Of a stretch of DNA of 64,000 bases, positions 1 through 8,452 are shown piece after piece. Below the pieces are notes generated by a model that was given only the letters and a program-made list of their open reading frames with translations, was not told the origin of the DNA and made no database searches. Positions within the stretch are counted from its first letter, which is position 1, and each line of letters starts with the position of its first letter. The position numbers and the translations under genes are program-made. This DNA comes from Streptomyces sp. CC208A (GTDB lineage: Bacteria; Actinomycetota; Actinomycetes; Streptomycetales; Streptomycetaceae), in NCBI RefSeq assembly GCF_030010625.1, contig NZ_JASCXN010000006.1, positions 124,001 through 188,000 on the forward strand, in the 5' to 3' direction.

Positions 1-471
1 GGCCTTCGGGCCGTAAGCCGCCATCCACACCGGCAGCCGGCCGTTCTTCACCCACGGGATCCGGATCGGATTGCCGTCGACCACCGCCTCCCGGCCCTCG
101 GCGAGGTCGCGGATGACGTCGATGGCCTCACCGAGGCGGGCCAGGGTGTTGGGCTTGCGGCCGGCGACCCGCATGGCGGAGTCGCCGCGGCCGATGCCGC
201 AGACGGTCCGGTTGCCGAACATGTCGTTGAGCGTGGCGAAGGTCGAAGCGGTGACCTCCCAGGTACGCGTCCCCGGGTTGGTCACCATCGTGCCCACGTG
301 GAGCTTGGTGGTGTGTTCGAGGATCTGGCTGTAGATGACGAAGGGTTCCTGCCACAGCACGGCGGAGTCGAAGGTCCAGCCGTAGCGGAAGCCGTTGCGT
401 TCCGCCCGGCGCATCAGGCCCACGACCTGCGACGCCGGCGGGTCGGTCTGCAGGACGAGTCCGAAGTCCAA
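1..471 (-). CDS. LLM-class flavin/F420-dependent oxidoreductase, 5' part (runs off the left edge)
   Basis: The visible 157 residues begin MDFGLVLQTDPPASQVVGLM and contain WTFDSAVLWQEPFVIYSQIL and GIGRGDSAMRV. These are hallmarks of the luciferase-like monooxygenase subfamily that sits beside hydantoinases and dihydropyrimidinases and is thought to act in pyrimidine or hydantoin catabolism. The start is a TTG preceded at six bases by AGGAGG, which overlaps the stop codon of the upstream hydantoinase remnant, so the two genes were one transcription unit. The 3' end lies outside the window. Cofactor (FMN or F420) cannot be decided from this part. Since the upstream gene is broken, expression may now depend on read-through from the recombinase. 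Confidence 0.85.
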   Translation of the reverse strand, partial: MDFGLVLQTDPPASQVVGLMRRAERNGFRYGWTFDSAVLWQEPFVIYSQILEHTTKLHVGTMVTNPGTRTWEVTASTFATLNDMFGNRTVCGIGRGDSAMRVAGRKPNTLARLGEAIDVIRDLAEGREAVVDGNPIRIPWVKNGRLPVWMAAYGPKA

Positions 472-482
472 GGTACGGCCTC

Positions 483-1430
483 CTAGTTCAGGTACTGACA
501 GGTGGAGCGCGGCACGAACGTGCCGTGACCGGCGTGGCCGACGTACTTGCGCTGGTCGATGACGAGTTCACCGCGGGACAGGACGGTCTCGACCTGGCCG
601 GTGACCGTCTTCCCCTCGTAGGCCGAGTAGTCGACGTTCATGTGGTGGGTCTCGGCCGACAACACCTGTGCGGTGTGCGGGTCGTAGATGACGATGTCGG
701 CGTCCGCGCCCGGCGCGATCGTCCCCTTCTGCGGGTAGAGGCCGAACATCCTCGCCGGCGTGGCGCAGGCGATCTCGATCCAGCGGCGCCGCGAGATGTG
801 CCCGTCGACGACGGCCTGGTGGAGGAGGTCCATGCGGTTCTCCACCCCGGGCAGGCCGTTGGGGATCTTCGAGAAGTCCCCCCGGCCCAGCTCCTTCTGC
901 CCCACGAAGCAGAACGGGCAGTGGTCGGTCGACACCACCTGGAGGTCGTTCGTCCGCAGCCCCCGCCACAGCGCCGCCTGGTGCTCCTTCGGCCGCAGCG
1001 GCGTACTGCACACGTACTTGGCGCCCTCGAAGTCCGGCTCGGCCAGGTTGTCCGTCGACAGGAACAGGTACTGCGGGCAGGTCTCGCCGAAGACCGGCAG
1101 CCCCATGTCCCTCGCCGCCGCCAGCTCCGCCACCGCCTCCTGCGCCGACACGTGCACCACGTACAGCGGGGAGCCCGCGACCCGCGCCAGCTGGATCGCC
1201 CGGTGCGTGGCCTCCGCTTCAAGGAGCGCCTTGCGGACCTCTCCGTGGTAGCGCGGATCGGTCTCGCCCCGCGCCAGCGCCTGCTCGACCAGGACGTCGA
1301 TCGCGATGCCGTTCTCCGCGTGCATCATGATCATGCCGCCCGTCCCGCCGGCCACCTGCATCGCCCGCAGGATCTGCCCGTCGTCCGAGTAGAAGACGCC
1401 GGGGTAGGCCATGAAGAGCTTGATGTTCGT
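483..1430 (-). pseudogene. Dihydropyrimidinase/hydantoinase, 5'-truncated
   Basis: The frame encodes the C-terminal two thirds of a D-hydantoinase/dihydropyrimidinase (amidohydrolase superfamily): MAYPGVFYSDDGQILRAMQ, MMHAENG with a metal-ligand His, YVVHVS, and STDHCPF with the metal-ligand Asp. Family members are about 460 residues; the first ATG here gives only 309. The N-terminal HxH metal site is absent. The conserved KLFMAYPG segment, whose Lys is normally carboxylated and bridges the two metals, is in frame just upstream of that ATG, but a TGA follows a few codons further out, where homology stops (near 1430). The gene is therefore cut by the serine recombinase element and should be inactive. 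The N-terminal half was not found in this window. Confidence 0.88.
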
Positions 1431-3436
1431 TCCGCCGCACCGTCACACGTAGTCTGGCCATCATCGCAGGTCAAACGCGGTTCGGGCAGGGTTGCGAGGT
1501 CAGGGTCGAAGGTGCCGCTGATGTCGAGGTCAGGAAGGACGTACAAGGGGGGCACCGGAGTCCCCTCGTAGTCACCGAGGGTGCGCACCGCAGCCTCCCA
1601 CGCGCCGTCCTTCAGATACCCCAGGACCCGCTGGTAGATGCTGTTGGGTCGGTGCCCCTGCAGGACCTCTTCAGGAAGGTCCTTCCACTGCACGCCATGG
1701 CGCACCTTGTAGAGGGATGCCTCAAACGCGACTCGAGGCGGAACTATTCGGGTCTTCTTCTTCGGAGCCGGAAAGCACCCTTCGATCCGCCGCCAATCAT
1801 CATCCGTCAGCGGCGGAGGCACTAGCATCTCCCGCTCCTGGAACCATCCCTCGAACGGGCAGCCAGCGTTGCGCACCATCCCCGGCACATGACTCGTAAC
1901 ACGGACCTCGATATCCACGAGGTCAAGCAGATCCATCCGTTCAGTGAACTCCAGCACGCCAAGCCGAGGGGTCACGTCAAGGGCCTGATCGATAACTTCG
2001 GCAACCCGCGCCTCACGCTGCTGAACCTCTAGGAGGCGCTCAGCGGCATCAGCCCTCAGGTCACGCAGCCGCCGCTCCTTACTCTGCAAGTCCCTTTTCA
2101 CCTCCTCAATGGATGCTTTGATTTCGAGCTCCACCTCGGCGTCCCCGTCTTCGTCCGTTGCCATGGCATCAGCCAAGGCAACGAGCTTCCTCTTCCGCAT
2201 ACGCTGGCTGCGCTGCAGCTCATCATCGAGGGCCGCGAGACGTGCCTCGTACTCCTGCACCTCGCCGGGAACGTCTCCAAGCCACTCCTCGGCGAGGGCG
2301 CGCAACTTCTCATGGTCCCCGAGCGTGCGCGTGACCTCTCGCCACACCACCTCCTCCAGGGGTCCAGCGAGGATTTCCTGACAGTCGCACGGCGGATCGG
2401 AACGGCGTCCCGTGCACCGGTACGCGGTCCTCCCCCGCTCTTCACGATGGGCGCCGATGTAGTGGGCGCCACAGAGCGCGGTCACGCGTCGAGACAGTAG
2501 GTAGTCCTTGTGGTTCTCCTTGGTAAACGAGCGCCGAGCAAGCGCCTTCCTCACCGCCCGAACTCGAGAGGCTGGCAAGGGCACAGGCACCGGGATGTGG
2601 ACAGTCTCCCCGTAGAGCGGATTGCCGTCGGGGTCGAGACGCACAGAGCCTCGCCCGCTCTCAACGTTGCGATAGACGATGTATCCGTCCAACGCCGTCT
2701 GCATCCACGTCCGGATCAGATTCGCGCCAGTCCAAGGCAGGCCCCGCGCGGTCAAATAGCCCAGCGCGTTGAGGGCCACAGCGGCTTCCTCGGCTGGAAG
2801 CAGGTCGTCTGCGAGAAGACGAGCCGATACTTCAAGCAGCCGGACCCCACTCTCACGAAGACTGGGGGGGCCGTTCACGCCCTTTTTGGGCAGCTCCAGC
2901 CAGAATGGAGCAACCCCCCCAGGCCATCCTCCTTGGGCGAGCTTCTTCTCACGCCCTCCCATCGTTCGATCGAGGATCATGGCGTGTTCCAGCTCTGCCA
3001 TGTAGGCCAGGAGGCTGAGCTGGATGCCGAACATCTCGTCTTCGCTGTCGATCCGACCGTCCGCGGTCGCAACGCGGACCTTGCCCCCGTCGACAACTTC
3101 AATGTCCGTGGTGTCGTAGACCCAGCGATGGATGTCGCGCATCGTCCGACCAATACGGTCGAGCTTGCCAAAGATCACGAGGTCGTAGCGCAGGGCCGCC
3201 AGGTCGGCGTTCAGGGCATCGAGGTCCGGCCGGCGCGCCAGCTTTCCCGAAATACCTCCGTCCGTGTAGACCTCGTATACATAGGACCCCTTCCCCAGTT
3301 TGTAGTCCAACCAGGCAAGACACTCGTCAAGCTGCACCTCAAGCCCGTAACCCTTGAGCTGCTTTACGGTGGATACGCGCAGGTAGATGGCAACACGGAT
3401 CTTTCGCGAGCGCCTAGGCAGCACCATCTTGCGCAT
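1331..3436 (-). CDS. Large serine recombinase (integrase) with a C-terminal transposase-like domain
   Basis: The N-terminus has the resolvase fold with the nucleophile in YLRVSTVKQ, followed by YTDGGISG and LVIFGKLDRIGRT. A recombinase domain follows, then a Cys cluster (ALCGAHYIG..., YRCTG..., PPCDC), then a coiled-coil stretch. This is the layout of phage and ICE large serine integrases. From about residue 545 comes PPLTDDDWRRIEGCFP and YKVRHGVQWKDLPEE, which resembles the N-terminal domain of IS5-type transposases (DUF4096). The last 30 or so residues are encoded out of frame across the hydantoinase junction, so the C-terminus would change on excision. The start at 3436 is preferred because GGAGGT lies nine bases upstream; an ATG at 3454 is also in frame. 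It probably catalysed insertion into the hydantoinase gene. Confidence 0.9.
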   Translation of the reverse strand: MRKMVLPRRSRKIRVAIYLRVSTVKQLKGYGLEVQLDECLAWLDYKLGKGSYVYEVYTDGGISGKLARRPDLDALNADLAALRYDLVIFGKLDRIGRTMRDIHRWVYDTTDIEVVDGGKVRVATADGRIDSEDEMFGIQLSLLAYMAELEHAMILDRTMGGREKKLAQGGWPGGVAPFWLELPKKGVNGPPSLRESGVRLLEVSARLLADDLLPAEEAAVALNALGYLTARGLPWTGANLIRTWMQTALDGYIVYRNVESGRGSVRLDPDGNPLYGETVHIPVPVPLPASRVRAVRKALARRSFTKENHKDYLLSRRVTALCGAHYIGAHREERGRTAYRCTGRRSDPPCDCQEILAGPLEEVVWREVTRTLGDHEKLRALAEEWLGDVPGEVQEYEARLAALDDELQRSQRMRKRKLVALADAMATDEDGDAEVELEIKASIEEVKRDLQSKERRLRDLRADAAERLLEVQQREARVAEVIDQALDVTPRLGVLEFTERMDLLDLVDIEVRVTSHVPGMVRNAGCPFEGWFQEREMLVPPPLTDDDWRRIEGCFPAPKKKTRIVPPRVAFEASLYKVRHGVQWKDLPEEVLQGHRPNSIYQRVLGYLKDGAWEAAVRTLGDYEGTPVPPLYVLPDLDISGTFDPDLATLPEPRLTCDDGQTTCDGAAERTSSSSWPTPASSTRTTGRSCGRCRWPAGRAA

Positions 3437-3956
3437 ATTAGAAGTTACCTCCATTTCCCGGCCAGAAGGTTGAAATTTAGACAGATGGCGCGCGATTTCG
3501 CCTGCCGTAGCTCATTTCACTAACGGCCAGGATTCCCACGCCGAGGACCGCCCGGGCCAAAAAGCAATGCCGCGAGACGCCGACGTTCGGCTGGAGTGAA
3601 AGTGCGTGGCATCCAACGGATTCTTATTGAAGATCCCTGGACGCCATGCCCATGCGTATGCGTTTCCTTCACCATGAATATCCTCGGCTCACGGCGCAGA
3701 GCAGCGCCTGCAATTGAGGCCATCCATTGCAGCGCTGCTCGACGAATACGAGCCTCGCCGCAACATATGGTCGGCCTTCCGGGACCGATGGCCAGCCTCA
3801 TCGCACGGCGACATCGGGGTCCACGCCAGCTCCACCGCCAAGTGCTGCCAACGCGAACACATCCATGGTCTTCGGATTCGCCGGTTAGGCTAACCGGCGA
3901 ATCTGCGCTATGTTGCCGCCCTCCCGGGCGACCGAGACCGACCGGAGGCCGACCAC
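3437..3956. other. Intergenic region upstream of the recombinase
   Basis: About 520 bases with no convincing gene on either strand; the frames that are open have poor third-position bias. It contains one strong palindrome (listed separately) and would hold the promoter of the recombinase and the 3' end of the small membrane/winged-helix gene. Base composition is less GC-rich than the genes farther right, consistent with mobile-element DNA. Confidence 0.5.
3875..3903. promoter_or_regulatory. 29-base perfect palindrome
   Basis: The half-site GATTCGCCGGTTAG is followed by one central G and then its exact reverse complement, giving 14-base arms. It lies 54 bases beyond the stop codon of the minus-strand gene ending at 3957. 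It may be a bidirectional terminator stem or a dimeric regulator operator. The AT-containing centre and the single-base spacer favour an operator over a hairpin, but no T-run or promoter decides the matter. Confidence 0.55.
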
Positions 3957-4394
3957 TCATTGGGGCGCAAGTCTGTAGCCCTCTGCGACGTGACCCGCGT
4001 CACCGTCGCCACGAACCAGCAGCCCGTCTTCCCTGAGCCGCTCAAGGCTGCGCGCCGCGACCCCCTTGGAGGAGCCAACGGCGTGAGCCACTTGCCCAGG
4101 CTCGACCCCAGGGTGCGCTGCAACGTAGGCGAGGACAGCTCGGTCCCGACGGTAGTCCCGCTGCAGCAGGTCTTCGGCGAACAAGCCGGCAGCGCAGACA
4201 CACAGACACAGGGAGGTGCCGGCCATCCCAAAATCGCCGTCCACTGCAGCGACCAGAGCATTTAGGGCGCCAATGGCGAATAGTGCTGAAGCTGAGGCCC
4301 GAAGGGGCGGAGAAAATTCACGCAAGAGGCCATCCAGGGCTATAGGTCTAACACGTGGGCCAGATGCAAATCCGACCGCCGTGTAGATTCGCAT
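3957..4394 (-). CDS. Small membrane protein with C-terminal winged-helix domain
   Basis: This 145-residue frame has a hydrophobic middle (ALFAIGALNALVAAV and a Cys-rich SLCLCVCAAGLFAEDLL) that could form two membrane helices. They are followed by a winged-helix-like region, AHPGVEPGQVAHAVGSSKG to LREDGLLVRG, of the MarR/ArsR type. No family name is recognised. Codon use is less G/C-biased than the core genes, as is usual for mobile-element genes in Streptomyces. No strong ribosome-binding site is visible, so the start is uncertain. It could be a membrane-tethered regulator of the integrated element. It is the best-supported reading frame in this stretch, but could still be a chance frame. Confidence 0.5.
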   Translation of the reverse strand: MRIYTAVGFASGPRVRPIALDGLLREFSPPLRASASALFAIGALNALVAAVDGDFGMAGTSLCLCVCAAGLFAEDLLQRDYRRDRAVLAYVAAHPGVEPGQVAHAVGSSKGVAARSLERLREDGLLVRGDGDAGHVAEGYRLAPQ

Positions 4395-4619
4395 GGTTCG
4401 AGATCACGTTCCAGTCCGATTTGACGTCAGACTGTCTGCTGTGAGCGATGCGGCACTAATGACCTTTGATGATCTCGCCCTGGCAGCCTCGCGGCGGCTA
4501 GCAACGAAGCCCCGCATACGCACATGTGTCCGATTCTCGCCCTACTGCTGCCTGCTGGGCGCCGGTTAACTCAGACCTTCGCCCGGAGCCGGGTGGGAGC
4601 GACTGAAGGGAGAGTGCAG

Positions 4620-4796
4620 ATGAGCAGCGGAGCGTCCACTCCTGCGGCAGGGACCAGTCCCGCGCTTCTGATCGCCGTGGAGGAACTGGCGGTCGCCCAC
4701 GACCGCAGCGAGTCCGAGCGGTCCGACGTCACGAGCTCGCAGAACAGCGCGGGCGACGACGGCGAGAACCGCGACCTCAACCTCCCGAAGGCGTAG
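4620..4796 (+). CDS. 58-residue hypothetical peptide, possible modification substrate
   Basis: A short ORF begins at an ATG preceded by GGGAGA and ends one base before the GGAGGAG that serves as ribosome-binding site for the JmjC-like oxygenase, so the two are coupled. The product starts MSSGASTPAAGTSPALLIAV and has an acidic, Asn/Asp/Ser-rich C-terminal half ending NLPKA. It has no Cys and no signal peptide. Position, length and the leader-like amphipathic segment (LLIAVEELAVA) resemble RiPP precursors next to a tailoring oxygenase, but no known RiPP family is recognised. It may instead be a small accessory protein. Confidence 0.5.
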   Translation: MSSGASTPAAGTSPALLIAVEELAVAHDRSESERSDVTSSQNSAGDDGENRDLNLPKA

Positions 4797-4806
4797 GGAG
4801 GAGCCC

Positions 4807-6018
4807 ATGGAACACCGGCTCGTCACCCATATCGAGAAGGCTCTCGGCTGGGACGGGCCGGGCGCCGTGGGGGTCGCGTTCGTACGCGGTCGCCTCACGG
4901 ACCCGGACCTGCCCGACCGACTGCTGACACCGCACCGGCTGCTGGACCTGATCAAGCGCCGCCACCTGGCCAACCCGCAGCTGCGCTGCTACGCCGGCGG
5001 CGAGGAAGTCCACCCGTCCACCTTCCTGTCCATGAACGTCAACCGACGTAAACAGGCCGTGAGCCAAGCCGACATGGCGGCCCTCGGGCGCATCCTCAAC
5101 GGAGGCGGCACGGTGGTCCTGGACCATGTGGACTTCTTCGACCCGACGCTGGAAGTCGTCTGCCGCGCGCTGGGCTGGTGGTCGGGCGAGCTGACCTCCG
5201 CCAACGCCTACCTCGCGGTCGGGGACACCGACGGGTTCCACCTTCACTGGGACGACCATGAGGTGATCGCCGTGCAGCTGTCCGGCGAGAAGTCCTGGGA
5301 GGTCCGCAGACCGTCCCGGGCGGCGCCGATGTACCGCGACGCCGAGCGCAACCACACGTCCTCCGAGGAGGTGCTGTGGAAGGGCACCATGCGGGCCGGG
5401 GACATCATGCACATTCCCCGCGGCTTCTGGCACACCGCTACCCGCCTCGGCTCCGGCAGTGGTGGTCACTCGCTGCACGTGACCTTCGGATTCACCAAGC
5501 GCACTGGTGTCACCTGGGTCAACTACCTCTCCGACAAGGCCCGTTCCGACGAGGCATTCCGCCACGATCTGGAAGGCGCCGGGGGCACCGGTCCCCAGGG
5601 TCTGTCGGACAGGCTCGGCGCCCTGGCCGCCGCCTACAGCCCCGAGCGGTACCTGGACGAGCTGCGGGCCAGCACCCCGCCGGCCCGCCACATGCCCCAC
5701 GTGGCCGCGTTCGGCTGGCTGGACGGCGTCGCTGCGGTCACCGAGTTCGCCCCCTCGATCGTGCGCTCTGGCGACGCGGTCCAGGTCGTCGGCGGCGGCA
5801 AGCGGCTCACCTTCCACGAGCGTGCGGAGCCGGGCCTGCGGGCACTCCTGTCGGGTCACCCGGTTCACCTTGCCGGCGCCGACGAGACCATCCTCACCCT
5901 GGCGGACCTGCTGATCACGGAGGGGCTGTGCGAACCGCTGACGGAGACGTCGTCCTCGGGCTACACCGGTCTGGTCACCCCCGTGACGTACTCGAAGCAG
6001 CCGCCGACCTCGGCGTGA
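4807..6018 (+). CDS. JmjC/cupin-like Fe(II)/2-oxoglutarate-type oxygenase
   Basis: The 403-residue protein has the cupin metal triad of the JmjC superfamily. HLHWDDHEVIAVQLSGEKSW gives the His-x-Asp pair and IPRGFWHTATRL gives the distal His, with the IMHIPRGFWH strand typical of ribosomal-protein and peptide hydroxylases (RoxA/MINA53-like). The expected reaction is hydroxylation of a peptide or protein side chain in the cytoplasm. The start is an ATG seven bases from a perfect GGAGGAG. It follows the 58-residue ORF directly, and its 3' end overlaps the aldo/keto reductase gene by about 90 bases. The C-terminal 150 residues have no motif I can name. The peptide ORF is the obvious candidate substrate, which is inference. 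Confidence 0.8.
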   Translation: MEHRLVTHIEKALGWDGPGAVGVAFVRGRLTDPDLPDRLLTPHRLLDLIKRRHLANPQLRCYAGGEEVHPSTFLSMNVNRRKQAVSQADMAALGRILNGGGTVVLDHVDFFDPTLEVVCRALGWWSGELTSANAYLAVGDTDGFHLHWDDHEVIAVQLSGEKSWEVRRPSRAAPMYRDAERNHTSSEEVLWKGTMRAGDIMHIPRGFWHTATRLGSGSGGHSLHVTFGFTKRTGVTWVNYLSDKARSDEAFRHDLEGAGGTGPQGLSDRLGALAAAYSPERYLDELRASTPPARHMPHVAAFGWLDGVAAVTEFAPSIVRSGDAVQVVGGGKRLTFHERAEPGLRALLSGHPVHLAGADETILTLADLLITEGLCEPLTETSSSGYTGLVTPVTYSKQPPTSA

Positions 6019-6737
6019 CGCGCCTCGACACCGCCTCCAACTACCTGCACCACCGCTCCCACGAGACCCTGAGCACCGTGGCCCGTGGCCTCCTGCCGAA
6101 GTTCACGGTCTCCACCAAGGTCGGATACTTCCCCGACGGACACTCCCTGGATCCGGACCGGCTACGCGCCGCAGTCGAGCAGGCAGTGAAAGACCTCGGG
6201 CGTGAACCGGACACGGTCCTCCTCCACAACCCGGAGCACTCCCGCCCCGGCGCCGAGCCCCTAACCGAGGCGTGCGCGGTCCTGGCCGACGCTGCCACCG
6301 CAGGGCTGAGCGGCGGGTGGGGGGTATCAAGCTGGGACCCGCGCCCGCTCGTCGACTTCGACGTGCCCCGTCCGGATGTGCTCATGGTTAGGGCCGGGCT
6401 GCTCGTCGGCATCGACGTCCTCGATGCGGCCGAGGCTCTCGCCGCACGGTGGCGGCCGTCGCAGGTCTGGGGCATGAGCCCCTTCGGCGGCAGCACGACC
6501 GACGCGATCTGGGAGCGCTTCGATCCGAGGATCTTCCTCCGGGACGGGGCGGCGGCTACCAAGGTCCAGGCGGCGTTCCGCTCCGCCTACCATCTCCCCC
6601 AGGTCAGCGCAGTCGCAGTCGGCACGGACAATGCCGGCCACCTCCGGGAACTTGTCGGAGCCGTCGCCCACGACGTCGACCGCCCTGTGGTCGCCGAGTA
6701 CCGCCGGCTCCTTCAAGGACGCCGTCAGAGCGAGTGA
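5928..6737 (+). CDS. Aldo/keto reductase family protein
   Basis: The start is placed at a GTG inside the 3' end of the oxygenase gene because GGAGGGG lies just upstream and because the family's first strand (VVLGLHRS) only appears if translation begins there. The product is about 269 residues, slightly short for a TIM-barrel reductase. The catalytic tetrad is visible: Asp and Tyr in RLDTASNYL, Lys in STKVGYF, His in VLLHNPEHS. GMSPFGGS and AVAVGTDNAGHL fit the NADPH-binding end. It is coupled to the oxygenase and probably acts on the same substrate. The 3' end overlaps the convergent kinase-like gene by 13 bases. Confidence 0.75.
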   Translation: MRTADGDVVLGLHRSGHPRDVLEAAADLGVTRLDTASNYLHHRSHETLSTVARGLLPKFTVSTKVGYFPDGHSLDPDRLRAAVEQAVKDLGREPDTVLLHNPEHSRPGAEPLTEACAVLADAATAGLSGGWGVSSWDPRPLVDFDVPRPDVLMVRAGLLVGIDVLDAAEALAARWRPSQVWGMSPFGGSTTDAIWERFDPRIFLRDGAAATKVQAAFRSAYHLPQVSAVAVGTDNAGHLRELVGAVAHDVDRPVVAEYRRLLQGRRQSE

Positions 6738-7564
6738 AGGTCCTCCACCGCGCGCTGCGCTCCCTTCCGGGCGGCCCCCAGCCGGGGGTCGTCCGGGTCG
6801 GCGTGGGGGCCGAGGATCTTCGCGGCGACGAACAGGGTCATCAGTCGGCCGTCCCGGCTCTCCAGATCGGCGCGTCGCTCGCGGCGAACGCGATCGGCGA
6901 GCGCGGGCACAGCGAGGGAGGCGCCCCACAGGTTCGCCGCGTCCAGGCCGCGGGGGGCCATGCCCCAGTCCTCCCAGTCGAACATGCAGAACGTGGGTGC
7001 GGTGATGTTCGCCCAGTTGAAATCGGCGTGTGCCGAGCGCCACTCCCCCAGTGCCGTGTCGGCGCCCGGGAACACGGCGTGGATCGTGGCGGTGACGAGG
7101 TCCTGCGTGACGGTCTCGGTGTCCGGCGACGCGATCCGGTTGGTGGGCTGCGCGGCAAGCGCGTCGAGCGAGCGGTTCATCTCGGCCCACCACCCGTCCG
7201 GCAGGCTTGGAGCCTTCGTGATCACGGCGCTGCCCGCCGGCGCAGCCGACAGCAATTCCGTCTCGTCCGCCCGCCACATCACCGGCTCTAGCTCGTCCCG
7301 CCACGCCGCCCCCGCGAACCAGCGAGGCTTCGCGATCCCGGACAGAGCCTCCGCGGACGCGGTCCCGTCAGCACCCTGTACCCCGATCCGGTCCAGGCTC
7401 CGGCGTTCAACCCGCACCCACGTCCCACGGTCCGTACGGGCCCCGACCGACCGGCGCTTACGCACCACGCTCTCGCGGTCCAGCTCCGTTCCCAGTGACC
7501 GCTCGACCCGGGCCAGCACGGCTTCCACCGGCTCCTTGCGCAGATCCACTGAACGCAGCGTCAT
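6725..7564 (-). CDS. Aminoglycoside-phosphotransferase-fold protein
   Basis: The 279-residue product carries SAHADFNWANI (the HxDxxxxN catalytic loop) and CMFDWEDWGMAPRGLDAANL (the metal-binding DxE region) of the APH/choline-kinase fold. The N-terminal nucleotide-binding lobe is weakly conserved. The likely role is ATP-dependent phosphorylation of a small molecule; the substrate cannot be read from sequence. The ATG at 7564 is chosen because residues before it look non-coding. It lies on the minus strand 180 bases downstream of a HAD phosphatase and a regulator, and converges with the aldo/keto reductase. It may belong functionally to either side. Confidence 0.75.
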   Translation of the reverse strand: MTLRSVDLRKEPVEAVLARVERSLGTELDRESVVRKRRSVGARTDRGTWVRVERRSLDRIGVQGADGTASAEALSGIAKPRWFAGAAWRDELEPVMWRADETELLSAAPAGSAVITKAPSLPDGWWAEMNRSLDALAAQPTNRIASPDTETVTQDLVTATIHAVFPGADTALGEWRSAHADFNWANITAPTFCMFDWEDWGMAPRGLDAANLWGASLAVPALADRVRRERRADLESRDGRLMTLFVAAKILGPHADPDDPRLGAARKGAQRAVEDLHSL

Positions 7565-7744
7565 GCGCCCGAAGGTACCAAGCTGGCGGTCGCGGCGTGC
7601 CTGAAGCCGGCCGCTCCGGGAAGACTCCTGGACGTGGCGGTGAAGGTTCCCCCCATGTGGACCGTTCCCCATGCCGGGCGCCGGGTGCGGGCGCCCGACG
7701 GCAACGGCTCCAGGTTCCACGTCCGCGACGGCGCCCAGCCTGCT

Positions 7745-8452
7745 CTAGGAAGCCCAAGCCTGGCCGATGAGACGAAGGAGAATACGAGTCGAGCCGAGGT
7801 CAGGCAGGACATGGTCTGCTCCTGCTGCTCGTAGTTGCTCTTCGGTGGTGGTGCCCGAGGCGACCCCGATGACCCTGGCACCGCCTTCCAGGCCAGTGCG
7901 TACGTCTTCCAACGAGTCGCCCACGATCACGGTGTTGTCGCGATCGAACTGGGCCCCGTGCTTCGTGGCTGCCCGGTCTTGGGCGATGCCGACGAGAGCC
8001 GGGCGGTGGGGGTCGTCGGACGCATAGCCGCCGATGGTGGTATCGAGGTAGCCGATGAGGCCCAGCTCGGACAGCTTGGTCTCGGCGCTGCCTCGCAGGT
8101 TTCCCGTCACGACGGTCGGGACCAGGTGCTCCGCCTGCTGAACCGCGGCCAACGCGTCCACGGCTCCGGGCATGATGACCCCCTCGGTGGCCAGCAGTTT
8201 CCGGTGGCCGGCCAGACGGTCGGGGAGCTCGGCGACGATGCGGTCCGCCAGCGCCTCAACGCTCTTCTCGGGAACGTGGTTGACGCGCAGGAGTTCGCGG
8301 ACTGCCAGGGGCATGGTGACTCCGGTGCCGCGGGCCGGCAGAGCGGTCGGGGGACGGCCGACAACGCTTGTGAAGGTCTCCCGGTACACGCGACGGTCGA
8401 TGTCACCGGTGTAGACGAGGGTGCGGTCGATGTCCCACAAGACCAAGATCAT
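7745..8452 (-). CDS. HAD-superfamily hydrolase
   Basis: A 235-residue protein with all four HAD motifs. Motif I is VLWDIDRTLV (nucleophile Asp and acid/base Asp), motif II is PTVVTGN, motif III is supplied by the Lys region before the core domain ends, and motif IV is VIVGDSLEDVRTG. A helical cap lies between, as in phosphoglycolate-phosphatase-like enzymes, and the expected reaction is dephosphorylation of a small phosphorylated metabolite. The ATG overlaps the stop of the upstream regulator gene (ATGA), so the two are translated together. With the neighbouring kinase-like protein it could form a phosphorylation/dephosphorylation pair, which is inference. Confidence 0.87.
   Translation of the reverse strand: MILVLWDIDRTLVYTGDIDRRVYRETFTSVVGRPPTALPARGTGVTMPLAVRELLRVNHVPEKSVEALADRIVAELPDRLAGHRKLLATEGVIMPGAVDALAAVQQAEHLVPTVVTGNLRGSAETKLSELGLIGYLDTTIGGYASDDPHRPALVGIAQDRAATKHGAQFDRDNTVIVGDSLEDVRTGLEGGARVIGVASGTTTEEQLRAAGADHVLPDLGSTRILLRLIGQAWAS

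Noticed and set aside
2510..3523. A 337-codon plus-strand open frame opposite the serine recombinase
   Set aside because: The minus strand carries clear recombinase motifs throughout; the plus-strand frame is a shadow.
5376..5927. N-terminal extension of the aldo/keto reductase
   Set aside because: This part lies out of frame inside the JmjC-type gene and is Arg/Pro/Gly-rich. Homology begins only after the GTG at 5928.
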